A stretch of DNA of 64,000 nt from Campylobacter bilis (GCF_016806695.1 NZ_WUED01000002.1:1-64000); one strand, 5' to 3'. Numbered from the stretch's first letter, positions 28,549 to 39,839 are shown. A program made the numbers and translations. Notes: generated by a model from the sequence alone, not told the origin.

Positions 28549-30386
28549 AAAAAGCAAATATAATTTTTAAGGATAACACCCCTTTTTCTTTAGATTTTGA
28601 TGATTTTTACTTTAATTCTAAAGAGGGTTTAAATGAAAGTAAATTTGTTTATACTCATGCTTTTAAATGGAAAGATGAAGAGAATTTTGTCATTGCTGAG
28701 AGTGGTTTTGGTATAGGTTTGAATTTTTTTCTCACTTTGAAGCGTTTTTTAGAAAGTGAAGTTAGTCAGCGTCCTAAAAAGCTTTTTTATATTAGTATAG
28801 AGGCTTTTTATATTGATCAAAAAAAGCTTAGAGAAATTTACAAAAGATTGGGATTTTATGAAGAATTTAAAGAATTTTTAGAGCCCTTTTTAGAATTTTA
28901 TCCTAAGGCTAAAAAAGGAATTTATCGTTTTTATTTTAAAGATTGTTTTTTAGATCTTGTTTTTGATGATATTAGTATTTTAAAAGAATTGGATTTTAAA
29001 GCTGATGTATGGTATTTAGATGGTTTCTCGCCAAGTAAAAATCCGCAAATGTTTGATGAAAATTTAATTTTTGAATTAGCCAGACTTTCTAAAAAGAATA
29101 CTCAAATTCGTACCTTTTCTTCGGCAAGCTTCTTGCAAAAAAATTTAAAAAAATATGGTTTTAGAGTTGAAAAAATCAAAGGTTTTAAGAAAAGAGAAAT
29201 GATTGAAGCTTTTTTGGAAAAAGAAATCAAATTAGAAGATAAAGAGGCTTATTTTTCAAGAATTCCTTCGGTTTTAAAAACTAAAAAAATAGCTATTATT
29301 GGTGCAGGTATTGCGGCTGCTACTTTGGCTTATGAGCTTAGTTTACGAGGATTTGAGATTGATGTTTTTGAGAAAAATTTAGCATTGGGTCAAGGGGCTA
29401 GTGGTAATAAAAGTGGGATTTTGAGTTCTTTGATTTTAAAACCTAAGGTGGTTTTAGGGGAATTTTCAGAACTTTCTTTTATCGAGGCAAGTCGTTTTTA
29501 TAGACAAATTTTGGATTTAAAATTAAAGGGTGTGATTGAGTTTGCACACAATGCTTTGATGCAAGAAAGATTTAATGCACAAAAAGAAAATGTTTTATTT
29601 AAAATTTCAGCTAATGAGGCTTTTTTAGAAGATGGTGGAGCTATTTTTCCCTATGCATTGGTTGAAAAACTTTTTGAAAAAAGTAATGTAAAAATATATT
29701 TTGGATATGAGTTTGAAGCTTATGATTTTAAAGAGGAGCTTTTTACTTTGAAATTTAAAAATCATAGCGTAAAAAATCATTATGCTGCTTTAGTTTATGC
29801 TATGGGTGCGGATGCAAAAGATTTTATTTTTTATGATGGAATGAAATTAAGCAAAATAAGAGGTCAAGTCACGCATCTTAAGCCTTTTTTAGATACTGAA
29901 GTTCCTTTATCTTCAAAGGCTTATATTTGTCCTAGAAAAGGCGATTTGCAAGTTATTGGAGCTAGTTATGATAGGTTTGATCAAAGTTGGGATGCTAAAG
30001 ATGAGGATGATAGAAAAAATATTGAAAATATATTTGAATTTATAGGAAAAGATTGTAATTTAAAAATCATAGGTTCTAAAGTGGGTTTTAGATCTTATTC
30101 AAGCGATCGTTTTGTTATAGCAGGCAATGCTTATGATGAGGCATTTTATAAAAAAGAATATAAAGCTTTATTGTGGACAAAAGGCAAAGTTCAAAAACAA
30201 GCAAAGGCTTTGCCGAATTTATATTTTAATTTTGCTCATGGATCAAGAGGATTTAGCACTAGTGTCTTAACAGCAAGATATTTATGTGCTTTGATTAATA
30301 ATGAGCCTTTATTTTTACAGAAAAAATACATTCATGCCATCCATCCTGCAAGATTTTTAATACGTAAGCTTAAAAAAGGCTTATAA
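28545..30386 (+). CDS. mnmC: Bifunctional tRNA 5-methylaminomethyl-2-thiouridine synthesis protein MnmC
   Basis: 613 residues in two parts. The N-terminal methyltransferase domain (about 1-240) has [19 protein letters not shown] and [17 protein letters not shown], as in MnmC2. The C-terminal FAD oxidoreductase domain begins with [21 protein letters not shown] near 250 and ends with [16 protein letters not shown], as in MnmC1. Together they turn cmnm5U into mnm5U at the wobble position of certain tRNAs. It closes the overlapping tyrS-oxidoreductase-amiA-mnmC run. Confidence 0.93.
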   Translation: MKKANIIFKDNTPFSLDFDDFYFNSKEGLNESKFVYTHAFKWKDEENFVIAESGFGIGLNFFLTLKRFLESEVSQRPKKLFYISIEAFYIDQKKLREIYKRLGFYEEFKEFLEPFLEFYPKAKKGIYRFYFKDCFLDLVFDDISILKELDFKADVWYLDGFSPSKNPQMFDENLIFELARLSKKNTQIRTFSSASFLQKNLKKYGFRVEKIKGFKKREMIEAFLEKEIKLEDKEAYFSRIPSVLKTKKIAIIGAGIAAATLAYELSLRGFEIDVFEKNLALGQGASGNKSGILSSLILKPKVVLGEFSELSFIEASRFYRQILDLKLKGVIEFAHNALMQERFNAQKENVLFKISANEAFLEDGGAIFPYALVEKLFEKSNVKIYFGYEFEAYDFKEELFTLKFKNHSVKNHYAALVYAMGADAKDFIFYDGMKLSKIRGQVTHLKPFLDTEVPLSSKAYICPRKGDLQVIGASYDRFDQSWDAKDEDDRKNIENIFEFIGKDCNLKIIGSKVGFRSYSSDRFVIAGNAYDEAFYKKEYKALLWTKGKVQKQAKALPNLYFNFAHGSRGFSTSVLTARYLCALINNEPLFLQKKYIHAIHPARFLIRKLKKGL

Positions 30387-30504
30387 TTAAGATTAATTTA
30401 AAGATATTGCTAATATTTATTTATAAAAGTAGATTTTTAACTTTATTTTAACTTGCTTTGTTTTATCATTAAAGAATAAAATTTCATATCATAAAGGAAA
30501 TATA
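30387..30504 (+). promoter_or_regulatory. Upstream region of the hydrogenase operon
   Basis: This 118-bp gap is extremely AT-rich. TAAAGGAAA before ATG 30505 is a good ribosome site. T-rich steps and TATCAT near 30462-30467 could form a Campylobacter promoter, but no -10 close to consensus stands out. No hairpin terminator for mnmC is visible. Confidence 0.3.
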
Positions 30505-31644
30505 ATGATTGATTATGGTCAAATAGAGCTTCGTTTATCGGAGCTTGAGAAGCTTCCTTCTTTAAAAGACAATGGTAGCATTGCTAATGCATTAGAAAAG
30601 TCGGGTTTTTCAAGAAGGGATTTTATGAAATGGGCAGGAGCCATGACAGCATTTTTGGCCTTACCTGCAAGTTTGACTCCTATGGTGGTAAAAGCAGCTG
30701 AGCTTGCAGACAGACTTCCTGTAATATGGCTTCATATGGCTGAATGTACAGGTTGTAGTGAGAGTTTGTTAAGAACTGATACTCCTACTATTGATAGTTT
30801 GATTTTTGATTATATTTCTTTAGAATATCATGAAACAGTTATGGCTGCAGCAGGTTGGCAAGCTGAAGAAAATTTACAAAGTGCTATTGAAAAATATAAA
30901 AATAAATATGTTTTAATGGTTGAAGGCGGTATCCCTATGGGCGATACAGAGAATTTTCTAACCATAGGACCGCATGGAACAACAGGTTATGAGCTTTCAA
31001 AAATGGCGAGTGAGAATGCTTTGGCAATTTTTGCTATAGGAACTTGTTCGAGTTTTGGCGGGATCCAAGCTGCAAGACCTAATCCAAGCAATGCACAGCC
31101 TTTAAGCAAAGTAACAAGCAAAACTGTTATTAATGTGCCAGGTTGTCCTCCAAGTGAGAAAAATATAGTAGGCAATGTGCTTCATTATTTATTATTTGGT
31201 CAATTACCTGCACTTGATGTTTATAATAGACCTAAATGGGCTTATGGCTTAAGAATCCACGATCTTTGTGAAAGAAGAGGGCATTTTGATGCGGGTGAAT
31301 TTGTCCATGCTTTTGGTGATGAGGGTGCAAAACAAGGTTTTTGTCTTTATAAGGTTGGTTGTAAAGGACCTTATACTTTTAATAATTGTTCTAGAGAAAG
31401 ATTTAATCAGCACACTTCTTGGCCTATTCAAGCAGGACATGGTTGTATAGGTTGTTCTGAACCTAATTTTTGGGATACCATGGGGCCTTTTGAAGAGCCT
31501 ATGGCAAGCCGTAAATTTGATACTGTTTTTGGGCTAGGTGCAGACAGTGTCTCAGATAAAATCGGCATAGGAGTACTGACCCTTACAGGGGTTGCTATTG
31601 CAGCACACGCAGTTATATCTTCGATGCAAAAAGATAAGGAATAA
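30505..31644 (+). CDS. hydA: [NiFe]-hydrogenase small subunit, Tat exported
   Basis: 379 residues. A twin-arginine signal, SRRDFMKWAGAMTAFLALP (RR at 37-38), exports the folded heterodimer to the periplasm. Iron-sulphur ligands are visible: C81 and C84 in AECTGCSES, GTCSSFGG, GCPPSEKN, and the CERRGHFD, GCKGPYTFNNC and GCIGCSEPNFWD clusters. A C-terminal hydrophobic anchor (IGIGVLTLTGVAIAAHAVI) ties it to the membrane. It is an uptake hydrogenase of the Wolinella/Helicobacter/Campylobacter group, feeding H2 electrons into menaquinone. Followed one base later by hydB. Confidence 0.96.
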   Translation: MIDYGQIELRLSELEKLPSLKDNGSIANALEKSGFSRRDFMKWAGAMTAFLALPASLTPMVVKAAELADRLPVIWLHMAECTGCSESLLRTDTPTIDSLIFDYISLEYHETVMAAAGWQAEENLQSAIEKYKNKYVLMVEGGIPMGDTENFLTIGPHGTTGYELSKMASENALAIFAIGTCSSFGGIQAARPNPSNAQPLSKVTSKTVINVPGCPPSEKNIVGNVLHYLLFGQLPALDVYNRPKWAYGLRIHDLCERRGHFDAGEFVHAFGDEGAKQGFCLYKVGCKGPYTFNNCSRERFNQHTSWPIQAGHGCIGCSEPNFWDTMGPFEEPMASRKFDTVFGLGADSVSDKIGIGVLTLTGVAIAAHAVISSMQKDKE

Positions 31645-31645
31645 A

Positions 31646-33361
31646 ATGAGTCAAAAAATTATCGTAGATCCCATTACAAGAATTGAGGGACATTTAAGGG
31701 TTGAAGTAGTTGTTGATGATAATAATGTAGTTAAAGAAGCTTATGCGGGTTCTACTTTGTGGCGTGGTATTGAGACTATCGTTAAAGGACGCGATCCAAG
31801 AGATGCTGGTTTTATGACGCAAAGAATTTGTGGAGTTTGTACTTTTTCACATTATAAAGCAGGTATAGTTGCAGTTGAAAACGCTTTGGGCATTACCCCT
31901 CCTCTTAATGCACTTTTAACTAGAACTTTGATGAATGCAGCACTTTTTTTACACGATCATATAGTACATTTTTATCAGCTTCATGGACTTGATTGGGCGG
32001 ATGTTGTAAGTGCTTTAAGTGCAGATGTTAAAAAAGCAAGCGATGAGGCTTTTAAATACATTGCTAATCCTTATGCAACAGGTGCAGATAAATTGCTTGA
32101 AGTGCAACAAAGACTTAAAATTTTTGTTGATAAGGGTAATTTGGGACCTTTTGCAAATGCTTATTATGGGCATCCAACTTATTGTTTTACTCCAGAACAA
32201 AATTTAATTATTCTTTCGCATTATCTTGAGTGTTTAAGAATTCAAAGAATTATTGCTCAATGTATGGCAATTTTTGGTGCTAAAAACCCTCATCCTCAGA
32301 GTTTGACTGTGGGCGGGGTAACTTGTGTTATGGATTTGCTTGATCCTGCAAGAATGGGTGAGTATATGGTGAAATTTCAAGAAGTGCAAGACTTTGTTAA
32401 CCGTGCTTATTACCCTGATCTTGTAATGGCAGGTAGAGCCTATGCTCAAGAAGCAAGTGTTTTAAATGATATTGGAGTAAATAATCTTTATACTTTTAAA
32501 GAATTCCAATTAGGAAGAGATGAATGGCTTTTTGAAAGCGGTATTATTAAAAATGGAGATTTAAGTAAAGTTCATGAGGTACAAGAAGATAAGATTACTG
32601 AGGAAGCAACGCATTCTTGGTATGCTGATAATGAACCTCTTCATCCTTATGATGGTAAAACAAATCCAAATTATACAGGACTTATAGAGGGTGATAGCAT
32701 AGATCATCATGGAAATACAGTGCATTCTAAGGTTTTTGATACCAAAGGCAAATATAGTTGGATTAAAGCTCCACGTTATGAGGGAAATCCTATGCAAGTA
32801 GGACCTTTGGCTAATATTGTTGTAAATTATGCTAAAAATAATAAAAATGTTGTGCCTGTAGTAGAGGAGTTTTTAAGTCAAACCCAACTTCCTTTAAATG
32901 CTATTTTTAGTACACTTGGAAGAACAGCTGCACGCTGTATAGAAGCTAAAATCGTAGCTAATAATACTTTAAGAGCTTTTCATAATCTGGTAGAAAATTT
33001 AAAAATAGATCAGAGTACTTGTGCACCTTATGTGATTGATAATTCTAAAGAATATAAAGGTCGTTATATGGGACATGTCCCACGCGGAACGCTTAGTCAT
33101 TGGTGTAGGATTAAAGATGGAGTGATTAAAAACTGGCAGGCTGTTGTGCCTTCTACTTGGAATGCTAGTCCAAAAGACGCTAAAGGGATAGGCGGAAGCT
33201 ATGAGCAATGTTTGATAGGTCTTAAAATCTTTGATGTCAAACAGCCTCTTGAAATCATTAGAAAAATTCACTCTTATGATCCTTGTATTGCTTGTGCGGT
33301 GCATGTAATGGATACAAGGGGTAATAATCTAAGTGAATATAAAGTAAATGTCAATTTATAA
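31646..33361 (+). CDS. hydB: [NiFe]-hydrogenase large subunit
   Basis: 571 residues beginning MSQKIIVDPITRIEGHLRVE. The nickel site is formed by RICGVC near 60-66 and DPCIACAVH near the C-terminus. The 18 residues after that histidine (VMDTRGNNLSEYKVNVNL) are the peptide removed by the maturation protease, here HydD. The start at 31646 matches family N-termini; the in-frame ATG at 31592 lies inside hydA and is not used. The stop overlaps the AGGAGG site of hydC. Confidence 0.97.
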   Translation: MSQKIIVDPITRIEGHLRVEVVVDDNNVVKEAYAGSTLWRGIETIVKGRDPRDAGFMTQRICGVCTFSHYKAGIVAVENALGITPPLNALLTRTLMNAALFLHDHIVHFYQLHGLDWADVVSALSADVKKASDEAFKYIANPYATGADKLLEVQQRLKIFVDKGNLGPFANAYYGHPTYCFTPEQNLIILSHYLECLRIQRIIAQCMAIFGAKNPHPQSLTVGGVTCVMDLLDPARMGEYMVKFQEVQDFVNRAYYPDLVMAGRAYAQEASVLNDIGVNNLYTFKEFQLGRDEWLFESGIIKNGDLSKVHEVQEDKITEEATHSWYADNEPLHPYDGKTNPNYTGLIEGDSIDHHGNTVHSKVFDTKGKYSWIKAPRYEGNPMQVGPLANIVVNYAKNNKNVVPVVEEFLSQTQLPLNAIFSTLGRTAARCIEAKIVANNTLRAFHNLVENLKIDQSTCAPYVIDNSKEYKGRYMGHVPRGTLSHWCRIKDGVIKNWQAVVPSTWNASPKDAKGIGGSYEQCLIGLKIFDVKQPLEIIRKIHSYDPCIACAVHVMDTRGNNLSEYKVNVNL

Positions 33362-33371
33362 GGAGGCTTTC

Positions 33372-34064
33372 ATGCAAAATGAGGAAAAAAAATTGCAAAG
33401 AAAAGCTGAGTATGAATTTAGCATAGGTTTGCGCTTGACACATTGGATAAGAGCTGTTGCTATAGTGATTTTAATCGGGACAGGATATTATCTTTCTTAT
33501 GTGTTTCAAAGCCCTATTAGCAATGGTGAACCTGTTAATTTCATGCAAGCAAAATACCGTTTGGTGCATCAGGCGGTGGGATTTGTTTTAATAGCTTGTA
33601 TTGTTTTTAAAATTTATTTGTTTTTTTGCGACAAAGTGAGTGTAAAAGAACGTAGAAGCGTATGGGATATTTTTAATATTTCATTATGGATAAAACAAAT
33701 CAAATTTTATATGTTTTTAGGAAAGCATCCGCATTTAAAAGGGGTTTATAATCCTTTGCAATTTATGACTTATTTTTTCTTTTATCTTGTAATGTTGGGT
33801 ATTATTTTAACAGGACTTATTCTTTATACTCATACTTACCATGAGGGTTTGGGTGGACTTTTATACTCTGTTTTAAGACCCCTTGAGGTAGCTATGGGTG
33901 GTTTGGCTGATGTGAGGACTTATCATAGAATTTTAATGTGGGTGGTGATGATTTTTGTGCCAGTACATATTTATATGGCAATTTTTAATGCTGTTAAAGG
34001 CAAAGATGGTGCTATGGATGCTATCATTAGCGGATATAAATTTGTCAAAGAAGAAAAACATTGA
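33372..34064 (+). CDS. hydC: [NiFe]-hydrogenase cytochrome b subunit
   Basis: 230 residues with four membrane helices. Haem-ligand histidines are in RLTHWIRAVAIVILIGTGYY (H near 26), LVHQAVGF, YTHTYHEG and RTYHRILMWVVMIFVPVHIYMA. It carries electrons from the periplasmic HydAB dimer to menaquinone. I chose ATG 33372 because a perfect AGGAGG (33361-33366) lies just upstream; the ATG at 33348 would sit within hydB. Its TGA stop overlaps the TTG start of hydD. Confidence 0.94.
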   Translation: MQNEEKKLQRKAEYEFSIGLRLTHWIRAVAIVILIGTGYYLSYVFQSPISNGEPVNFMQAKYRLVHQAVGFVLIACIVFKIYLFFCDKVSVKERRSVWDIFNISLWIKQIKFYMFLGKHPHLKGVYNPLQFMTYFFFYLVMLGIILTGLILYTHTYHEGLGGLLYSVLRPLEVAMGGLADVRTYHRILMWVVMIFVPVHIYMAIFNAVKGKDGAMDAIISGYKFVKEEKH

Positions 34065-34597
34065 AATTTTTAATCCTTGGAATAGGTAATATCATGTTTG
34101 CAGATGAAGGCTTAGGTGTTCATCTTTGCAAACAAATTCAACAAAATTATAAATTCACACATGCTAGTTTTACTCTAGATTTTGTCGATGGAGGTACTTT
34201 AGCTTTACAGCTTAGCTATATCATTGCTAAATATGATAGACTTGTAGTTTTAGATTGTATTGATGCATATGATGCAAATATAGGAGATGTTTTTTTCTTT
34301 CCTTATGATGCTATGCCTAATAAAATCACTTGGAGTGGGAGTGCTCATGAAATAGAAATGCTTCAAACTTTGCAATACATGGAACTTGCCGGAGATTTAC
34401 CAAAAACACATATTTTAGCCTGTGTGCCAAAACGCATTGAAGCAATGAGTTTTAAGCTTTCAGATGAGATTATAAAGGGTGCTGCTTTGATGGAAAAAAC
34501 TTTGCTTGATTTTTTGGGTAAGCAGGGTTTTTCTTATGAAAGAATAGCTCATTTTTCTTTGCAAGAATTAGCAGATATTTCGTATAAAAATAATTAA
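34061..34597 (+). CDS. hydD: Hydrogenase maturation endopeptidase
   Basis: 178 residues, HybD/HyaD-type protease that trims the HydB C-terminus once nickel is in place. Seen: [21 protein letters not shown], where the glutamate after AD binds nickel, the central LDCIDA aspartate, and a histidine in [10 protein letters not shown]. The start is TTG overlapping the hydC stop (TTGA), so expression depends on hydC translation. Its 3' end overlaps convergent recR by 4 bp. The hyp genes for metal centre assembly are not in the window. Confidence 0.9.
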   Translation: MKFLILGIGNIMFADEGLGVHLCKQIQQNYKFTHASFTLDFVDGGTLALQLSYIIAKYDRLVVLDCIDAYDANIGDVFFFPYDAMPNKITWSGSAHEIEMLQTLQYMELAGDLPKTHILACVPKRIEAMSFKLSDEIIKGAALMEKTLLDFLGKQGFSYERIAHFSLQELADISYKNN

Positions 34598-35169
34598 ATT
34601 TTAGTTCTAAAATTCATAGCTTTATTTAAAGAAATTAAATCTACATTTTCTAAGTTTACTCCACTAGGGATTCCTTGTGCGATTTTGCTAAATGATAAAT
34701 TCAAATCTTTAAAACGATCTTCTATAAAAAATATAGTCGCATCAGAATTAATACTGTGTGTTAGTGCGAAAATGAGTTCTGCTATCTGTAATTTAAGTAT
34801 GATTTGCTTTAATTTTTCAAGTTTTTCTTCTTTAAGTTCATCTAGGACAAAATAAAGTCCATTGTAGCTTTTGCTTTCTTCAAGTGTTAGTATGTCTTTA
34901 GGGCTTTCAACTATGCATAAGATATTTTTATTTCTTTGATCATCGCTACAAATTTCACAAAGTTCATTCTCACTTAAAGCACCGCATTGATCACAAAGTT
35001 TTGTAAAGCGTAGGGCATTTTCTATATTATGTGCGAGTTTCATGCCATGGCTTGGGTTATTAATACAAAGGTGATAGGCAAGTCTTATCGCAGTTTTCTT
35101 ACCTATAGTAGGTAAATTTGCAAAGCTTTCAACCAGTTCATTAAATTTTTCTAATCCTTTGCCTAGCAT
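34594..35169 (-). CDS. recR: Recombination protein RecR
   Basis: 191 residues. Helix-hairpin-helix region at the N-terminus ([22 protein letters not shown]), four-cysteine zinc finger [16 protein letters not shown] at about 58-73, and a Toprim domain ([17 protein letters not shown]). It acts in RecFOR-type gap repair. ATG 35169 shares its A with the racS stop (TAATG), so it is the last gene of the racR-racS-recR string. Confidence 0.94.
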   Translation of the reverse strand: MLGKGLEKFNELVESFANLPTIGKKTAIRLAYHLCINNPSHGMKLAHNIENALRFTKLCDQCGALSENELCEICSDDQRNKNILCIVESPKDILTLEESKSYNGLYFVLDELKEEKLEKLKQIILKLQIAELIFALTHSINSDATIFFIEDRFKDLNLSFSKIAQGIPSGVNLENVDLISLNKAMNFRTKI

Positions 35170-36401
35170 TATTTTTCTTTATCTCCAAAAAAAATTTTAA
35201 AACAATGTTTGCCTTCATCGTAAAAATAAATTAAATCAAAATTATGCAATTTGCACACTTCTGAAACTATATAAAGCCCCAATCCCATACCCTTTACTTG
35301 AGTGTGTTTTTCTCGTGTGAATGCTTCAAGATAATATTCTATAGGTTGTTCTAGGGGTTCTCCTGGATTTTTTACTGTAAAGCACTCTTTGCAGCAAAAA
35401 AGTTCACAAGTGCCATTGTTTGAGTATTTTAATGCATTATCGATCAAATTTTTTAAAATGACAGAGAAAATTTCCATATCAACATTGATCAATGCATCAT
35501 ATTTTAAATCAACTTTTACTATTTTGTTTAAATCATCTCTCATAAGGTGTTCTTTGGCCTCTTGAAGTATAGCACTAAAACGACTGGGTTTAAAGTTTAG
35601 ATTATAATTTTTTGAGAATAAATTTTCAATTTTAGCGATTTCATTGATTAAAGAATCCATACGTAAAAATATATTAATCAAGCGTTCTTTTTGCTTGTCT
35701 CCTTTTACCATTTCAGAGATGATTCTTCCTTTGCCTATGGGCGTTTTAAGCTCATGCATAATGGTACGCAAAAAAAGCTGTCTTGATTCTATTAATTCTT
35801 GATTTTTTTTGAAGGCTTTTTGAAATTCAAAAGCGATTTTGCCTATTTCATCTTCTTGATAGTCTAAAAAGTCGATTTGTTTGCCGTTTTCAACTTCTGT
35901 GACTTGTTTTTTTAGTTTTTTTAGTAATTCTAGAGATTTTAATATAGAAAAATACATAAATATAACTAGTAAAGAAAAGGAAAAAAAACCAATCAACAAA
36001 AGATTGTAAAATTGATTGCTAGCATTTTTTTTATATAGGGCGTTAAAGTTTTGACATTGAATATCAAGATAAAGATTACTGTGATATTTTAAAGAAGAGA
36101 AAATACATGATTTTTTCTCTTCTTTAAAGAGTAATTGCCCATTATTCCTTATGATTTGTATGAAATTAGGATTTTGCAAGATATCAAAGTCATTATCATT
36201 AAGATAAGTTTCCATTTGGGTAGAGATATTATTTTCATAGGATAAAGACAAGGCTTTTATGAGACTTTCTTGTTTTAATCTTTCTTCTTCATTGTAAGTG
36301 TTCCCTTCTATTTTCAAAAGCACGATAAAAAGTACACAAACTAAGAAGATAATGATAAGTAGAATGACTAATTTAGTATAAATAGAATAATTTTTTGTCA
36401 T
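35169..36401 (-). CDS. racS: Sensor histidine kinase of the RacRS two-component system
   Basis: 410 residues. Two membrane helices (about 11-33 and 134-156) flank a roughly 100-residue periplasmic sensor region; a HAMP-like segment follows, then the dimerisation box [14 protein letters not shown] with the phosphorylated histidine, the N box [13 protein letters not shown], and the G box [11 protein letters not shown]. In C. jejuni RacRS responds to temperature and low-oxygen growth and affects colonisation. racS overlaps the racR stop (ATGA). Confidence 0.9.
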   Translation of the reverse strand: MTKNYSIYTKLVILLIIIFLVCVLFIVLLKIEGNTYNEEERLKQESLIKALSLSYENNISTQMETYLNDNDFDILQNPNFIQIIRNNGQLLFKEEKKSCIFSSLKYHSNLYLDIQCQNFNALYKKNASNQFYNLLLIGFFSFSLLVIFMYFSILKSLELLKKLKKQVTEVENGKQIDFLDYQEDEIGKIAFEFQKAFKKNQELIESRQLFLRTIMHELKTPIGKGRIISEMVKGDKQKERLINIFLRMDSLINEIAKIENLFSKNYNLNFKPSRFSAILQEAKEHLMRDDLNKIVKVDLKYDALINVDMEIFSVILKNLIDNALKYSNNGTCELFCCKECFTVKNPGEPLEQPIEYYLEAFTREKHTQVKGMGLGLYIVSEVCKLHNFDLIYFYDEGKHCFKIFFGDKEK

Positions 36402-37069
36402 CCTATGAGTTTATAACCTATACCTCGAACAGAAAAGATATGTTTTGGAGATTTTGAACTGTCGCCAATTTTAACTCTTAAACGTCCAATGATAACATCA
36501 AGGCTTTTAGAATCTTTATCTTTTAAATTTTTACAGCGACTTACTAATTGCTCTCTTGAAACACTATATCCGTGCTGTTGGATGAGGTATTCTAGAATTT
36601 CATACTCAGCAGGAGTGAGTGTTAAGACTTTATCTTGATAAGTGATTTCATGTCTTCTTTCATCGATCTTAAAAGCAGAATTAATATTTTCATTACTAGA
36701 ATGTTCGATTCTTTTGGTACGACGAATAAGACTCATAATTCTTGCATACATTTCTTTTGGATCATAAGGTTTTGGCAAATAATCATCAGCGCCGATTTGA
36801 AGTCCTACGACTTTATCACTTAAATCACCTCTAGCTGATGAGATAATAATAGGAATATTACTTTTTTGTCTGATTTCTCTACAAACTTCAAGACCGTCAA
36901 TTCCTGGTAAAGTTAAATCTAGTATTAAACACCCATAGCCTTGTACGCCTACATTTAGGGCAGTTTTAGGATCTTCAAAATTTGTAATTTTAATATTAAA
37001 TTGAGCTAAATACTCAGACAATAATTGCGCAAAATCAGGATTATCTTCTATCATCAACACGTTAATCAT
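36398..37069 (-). CDS. racR: Response regulator RacR
   Basis: 223 residues, OmpR/PhoB type. The receiver domain has the acidic pair in IEDNPD, the phosphorylation site in GCLILDLTLPGIDG (D near 51), and the conserved lysine in DYLPKPYDPKE. The winged helix DNA-binding domain is the C-terminal half, from about 130, with LTPAEYEILEYL. It leads the racR-racS-recR operon and is divergent from the dnaJ-type gene, which in C. jejuni is also its neighbour. Confidence 0.93.
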   Translation of the reverse strand: MINVLMIEDNPDFAQLLSEYLAQFNIKITNFEDPKTALNVGVQGYGCLILDLTLPGIDGLEVCREIRQKSNIPIIISSARGDLSDKVVGLQIGADDYLPKPYDPKEMYARIMSLIRRTKRIEHSSNENINSAFKIDERRHEITYQDKVLTLTPAEYEILEYLIQQHGYSVSREQLVSRCKNLKDKDSKSLDVIIGRLRVKIGDSSKSPKHIFSVRGIGYKLIG

Positions 37070-37154
37070 TTTGCTATCCTTATAAAATTAGGTAATTTTA
37101 TAATCTTTACATAATTTTATTTAAAATTTGATAAATTATTGGTTATATTTTTGC

Positions 37155-37160
37155 TAAAAT
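37155..37160 (+). promoter_or_regulatory. -10 box upstream of the dnaJ-type gene
   Basis: TAAAAT preceded by TTTTTGC, a usual Campylobacter extended form, 65 bp before the GTG start. The racR promoter lies on the other strand in the same 155-bp gap (TATAAA on the minus strand, 37097-37102). AT-rich repeats fill the rest. Confidence 0.4.
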
Positions 37161-37224
37161 TAGGTTTTTGAATTTTTAAAATTAAAATTCTAATGTGAAA
37201 TTTTTAAATTTTTAAAGGAATAAT

Positions 37225-38349
37225 GTGGAAATAAGTTATTATGAAATTTTAGAAATCACACAAAGTGCTGATAAAGAAACCATAAAAAAAGCTTATAGAA
37301 AAATGGCTTTAAAATACCATCCTGATAGAAATCAAGGCAATAAAGAAGCTGAAAATAAATTTAAACTTATCAATGAAGCTTATGAGGTTTTAAGTGATGA
37401 TGAAAAGCGTGCTATTTATGATAGATATGGCAAGGATGCTTTAAAAGGCGGTGGATTTGGATCTCATCACTCAAGCTTTGATGGTTTTGAAGATCTAGGA
37501 GATTTATTTTCTAGCTTTTTTGGTGATGGTTTTGGTTCATCATCGCGTCGCAAAAGAAAATCAAATGATGAAAAAATCCCTTCAGACTTTATAATAAATT
37601 TAAAATTGAGTTTTAAAGAAGCAATTTTTGGCTGTAAAAAAAATGTAGAGTTTAGTTATAAGTGTTCTTGTAAAGCTTGTAATGGAACAGGTGCTAAAGA
37701 TGCAAAAATGCAAACTTGTCCAAAATGTAAAGGTAGAGGTCAAATTGGCGTTTCTCAAGGTTTTATTACCTTTGCACAAACTTGTCCTGATTGTCAAGGA
37801 AGCGGAGAAAGTGCGAGTGAAAAATGCGATGTTTGCAAAGGTTTAGGTTATAATGAAAATAAAGATAGCATAGAGCTTAATATCCCTGAAGGTGTGGATA
37901 CAGGCATGAAGCTTCGTGTGAATAATAAAGGCAATATTTTAAAAAATGCAAGTAGGGGTGATATGTATGTTAAAATCATTGCTGGAGAAGATGATACTTT
38001 TATAAGAGATAATGATGATATTTATATAGAATTTCCAGTTTTCTTTACCCAAGCCATTTTAGGACAAAGTATTAAAGTCCCTACTATAAGAGGAGAGGCG
38101 ACTTTAAATTTACCTAAAGGAGTAAAAGACGGACAAAGATTTGTGCTTGAAAAAGAAGGAGTTAAAGACATACATAATTCTCGCATAGGAAATCAGATTG
38201 TTCAAATTGCTATCAAATTCCCTAATTCTTTAAATGAAGAGCAAAAAGATCTTTTGGAAAAACTTAGTGAAAGTTTTGGTATAAAAGACGGCATGCATCA
38301 AGAACAAAAAGGCCTTTTTGAAAAGATTGCTAATTGGTTTAAGTCTTAA
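37225..38349 (+). CDS. dnaJ: DnaJ-family co-chaperone (annotated dnaJ/cbpA in Campylobacter)
   Basis: 374 residues, full DnaJ layout: J domain with ALKYHPDRN (HPD near 33), a G/F-rich linker with GGGFGSHH, and four zinc repeats [27 protein letters not shown] and CDVCKGLGY, then C-terminal substrate-binding domains. It recruits DnaK to unfolded proteins. The start is GTG (37225), reading [11 protein letters not shown]; an out-of-frame ATG overlaps it at 37223. The gene ends before a strong terminator shared with porA. Confidence 0.93.
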   Translation: MEISYYEILEITQSADKETIKKAYRKMALKYHPDRNQGNKEAENKFKLINEAYEVLSDDEKRAIYDRYGKDALKGGGFGSHHSSFDGFEDLGDLFSSFFGDGFGSSSRRKRKSNDEKIPSDFIINLKLSFKEAIFGCKKNVEFSYKCSCKACNGTGAKDAKMQTCPKCKGRGQIGVSQGFITFAQTCPDCQGSGESASEKCDVCKGLGYNENKDSIELNIPEGVDTGMKLRVNNKGNILKNASRGDMYVKIIAGEDDTFIRDNDDIYIEFPVFFTQAILGQSIKVPTIRGEATLNLPKGVKDGQRFVLEKEGVKDIHNSRIGNQIVQIAIKFPNSLNEEQKDLLEKLSESFGIKDGMHQEQKGLFEKIANWFKS

Positions 38350-38379
38350 TTTGATTATAATTTATATGGTATAAAAAGT

Positions 38380-38403
38380 AAAGCGGGATATTTATCCCGC
38401 TTT
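38380..38403 (-). terminator. Strong hairpin terminator of porA, probably bidirectional
   Basis: An 11-bp perfect stem, AAAGCGGGATA with TATCCCGCTTT, lies between the convergent dnaJ-type gene and porA. On the minus strand it is followed by ACTTTTTAT, so it ends porA transcripts well. GC-rich stems are rare in this window. Confidence 0.8.
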
Positions 38404-38418
38404 GAAGTTAAATAACTC

Positions 38419-39717
38419 TTAGAATTTGTAAAGAGCTTGAAGTCTTACAGCATCTTTATGAGTATCTTGAGGATCCATATCGATATTTACATAAGAATAA
38501 AATGCTGAGAAGTTTAGTTTTGGAGAATATTTATAATCAATTCTTGCAACTGCTTCTAATTTTGTACCACCACTATTATCAGTAGTTTTTGTTCCACCGT
38601 ATACAAAATCAGCACCTACACGAACAGTTTCATCAAAAGTATAGCCAGCTGTTACATAACCAAAAATATTTCTACCAAGATCACCGTTTAAATTAGATCC
38701 TTGAGTATAGAAGATTTCTTCACCTGCTAATAAAGAACCAAGATTACCTTGATCTTCTATTGTGGTTATGGTACCTTTATCTTTATCACCATAGTATAAA
38801 CCCCCAAGACTTGCATCCCAGCCATTTATTTCAATAGTGCCACGCAAAGCAAAGAAGTTACCATTTGCTGCTTCATTGTTTTGGAATTTTTTAAGTTTAT
38901 TATCTAAAGAGTTTCCTAAATAAGCACCTTCAAGAGTCCAGTTAATTCCATCAAAAATAGTTGTATTATAGGCTAGATCTAAAGCATATAAAAAAGCATT
39001 ATCATTCATATAGGCTAACCATAATTGTGAATTAAATTGTCCACCTAAGAAATCATAAGAAGCAATAGCTGCACCACCGTAAATGTTTTTATCCCAATTT
39101 AAAACAGGACTGATATCGCTATCACCATTTACATTTCCTTTACTGATATTAAATGTACCGCCTGATGATGCACTATCTTTTTTAATTGTAATTGTATCTG
39201 GTATTTGTTCATTGAAGCTGTCTATTGCAAAAGCCGTTAAAGTTAAACCATCAATACTATTATTTATTACTTTAACGCCAGTTCCTACTAAACCGCTAAC
39301 ACCATTGTCAGTCCAAATGGTATTGAGTTGTTGTTTACCTGCGATTAATTGTGTAGCCACATCTTCATTGGTATAAGTTAAATATAATTGACGAACTTGT
39401 AAAGTATCGCTTGTATTACTAATGCTATCTTCACCATACCCACCATCTTGCGAGCTGTAGTCAAATTGAATAAAAGCTTTGAAGTTATCAGCTATAGCAG
39501 CATTGAAGTTTACTTGTGCTTTGTATTTATGATCTTGTTTTCCAGATATACCAGAACCATAGTTTTCCTTGCTCCAGGCGTTACTTGTATCATATCTGTA
39601 TCTTAATACTCCTGATACATCAATATCTTTGATTATTTCTTCAAGTGGAGTAGCATTTACTACTGAAAAAGTACTTGCAGCAAGAGCTGCTACTAAACTA
39701 AGTTTAACTAGTTTCAT
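38419..39717 (-). CDS. porA: Major outer membrane protein (porin)
   Basis: 432 residues. Signal peptide [22 protein letters not shown], cleaved before [14 protein letters not shown], the known mature N-terminus of Campylobacter MOMP. The remainder alternates beta strands with variable loops, and ends in ALYKF with a terminal aromatic residue, the outer membrane insertion signal. It forms trimeric cation-selective pores and is the most abundant surface protein and an adhesin. A long AAGGAGAAT ribosome site and a TACAAT -10 precede it; a strong terminator follows. Confidence 0.96.
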   Translation of the reverse strand: MKLVKLSLVAALAASTFSVVNATPLEEIIKDIDVSGVLRYRYDTSNAWSKENYGSGISGKQDHKYKAQVNFNAAIADNFKAFIQFDYSSQDGGYGEDSISNTSDTLQVRQLYLTYTNEDVATQLIAGKQQLNTIWTDNGVSGLVGTGVKVINNSIDGLTLTAFAIDSFNEQIPDTITIKKDSASSGGTFNISKGNVNGDSDISPVLNWDKNIYGGAAIASYDFLGGQFNSQLWLAYMNDNAFLYALDLAYNTTIFDGINWTLEGAYLGNSLDNKLKKFQNNEAANGNFFALRGTIEINGWDASLGGLYYGDKDKGTITTIEDQGNLGSLLAGEEIFYTQGSNLNGDLGRNIFGYVTAGYTFDETVRVGADFVYGGTKTTDNSGGTKLEAVARIDYKYSPKLNFSAFYSYVNIDMDPQDTHKDAVRLQALYKF

Positions 39718-39754
39718 GAGAATTCTCCTTGTTAAAAATTAATAAAACATCGTA

Positions 39755-39760
39755 ATTGTA
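39755..39760 (-). promoter_or_regulatory. -10 box of porA
   Basis: TACAAT on the minus strand, 37 bp before the start codon, in a suitable AT-rich setting. C. jejuni porA is known to have more than one promoter, so others may exist upstream. Confidence 0.5.
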
Positions 39761-39839
39761 GCACATAAATTCAGAGTTTTTTCTTAAGAGGTACTTAAAA
39801 TGATAAAAATTTTAAATCTTAAACAATGTTTAAATAAAA

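Noticed and set aside
33348-33371. Upstream ATG for hydC at 33348
   Set aside because: It lies within hydB, whereas ATG 33372 follows a perfect AGGAGG.
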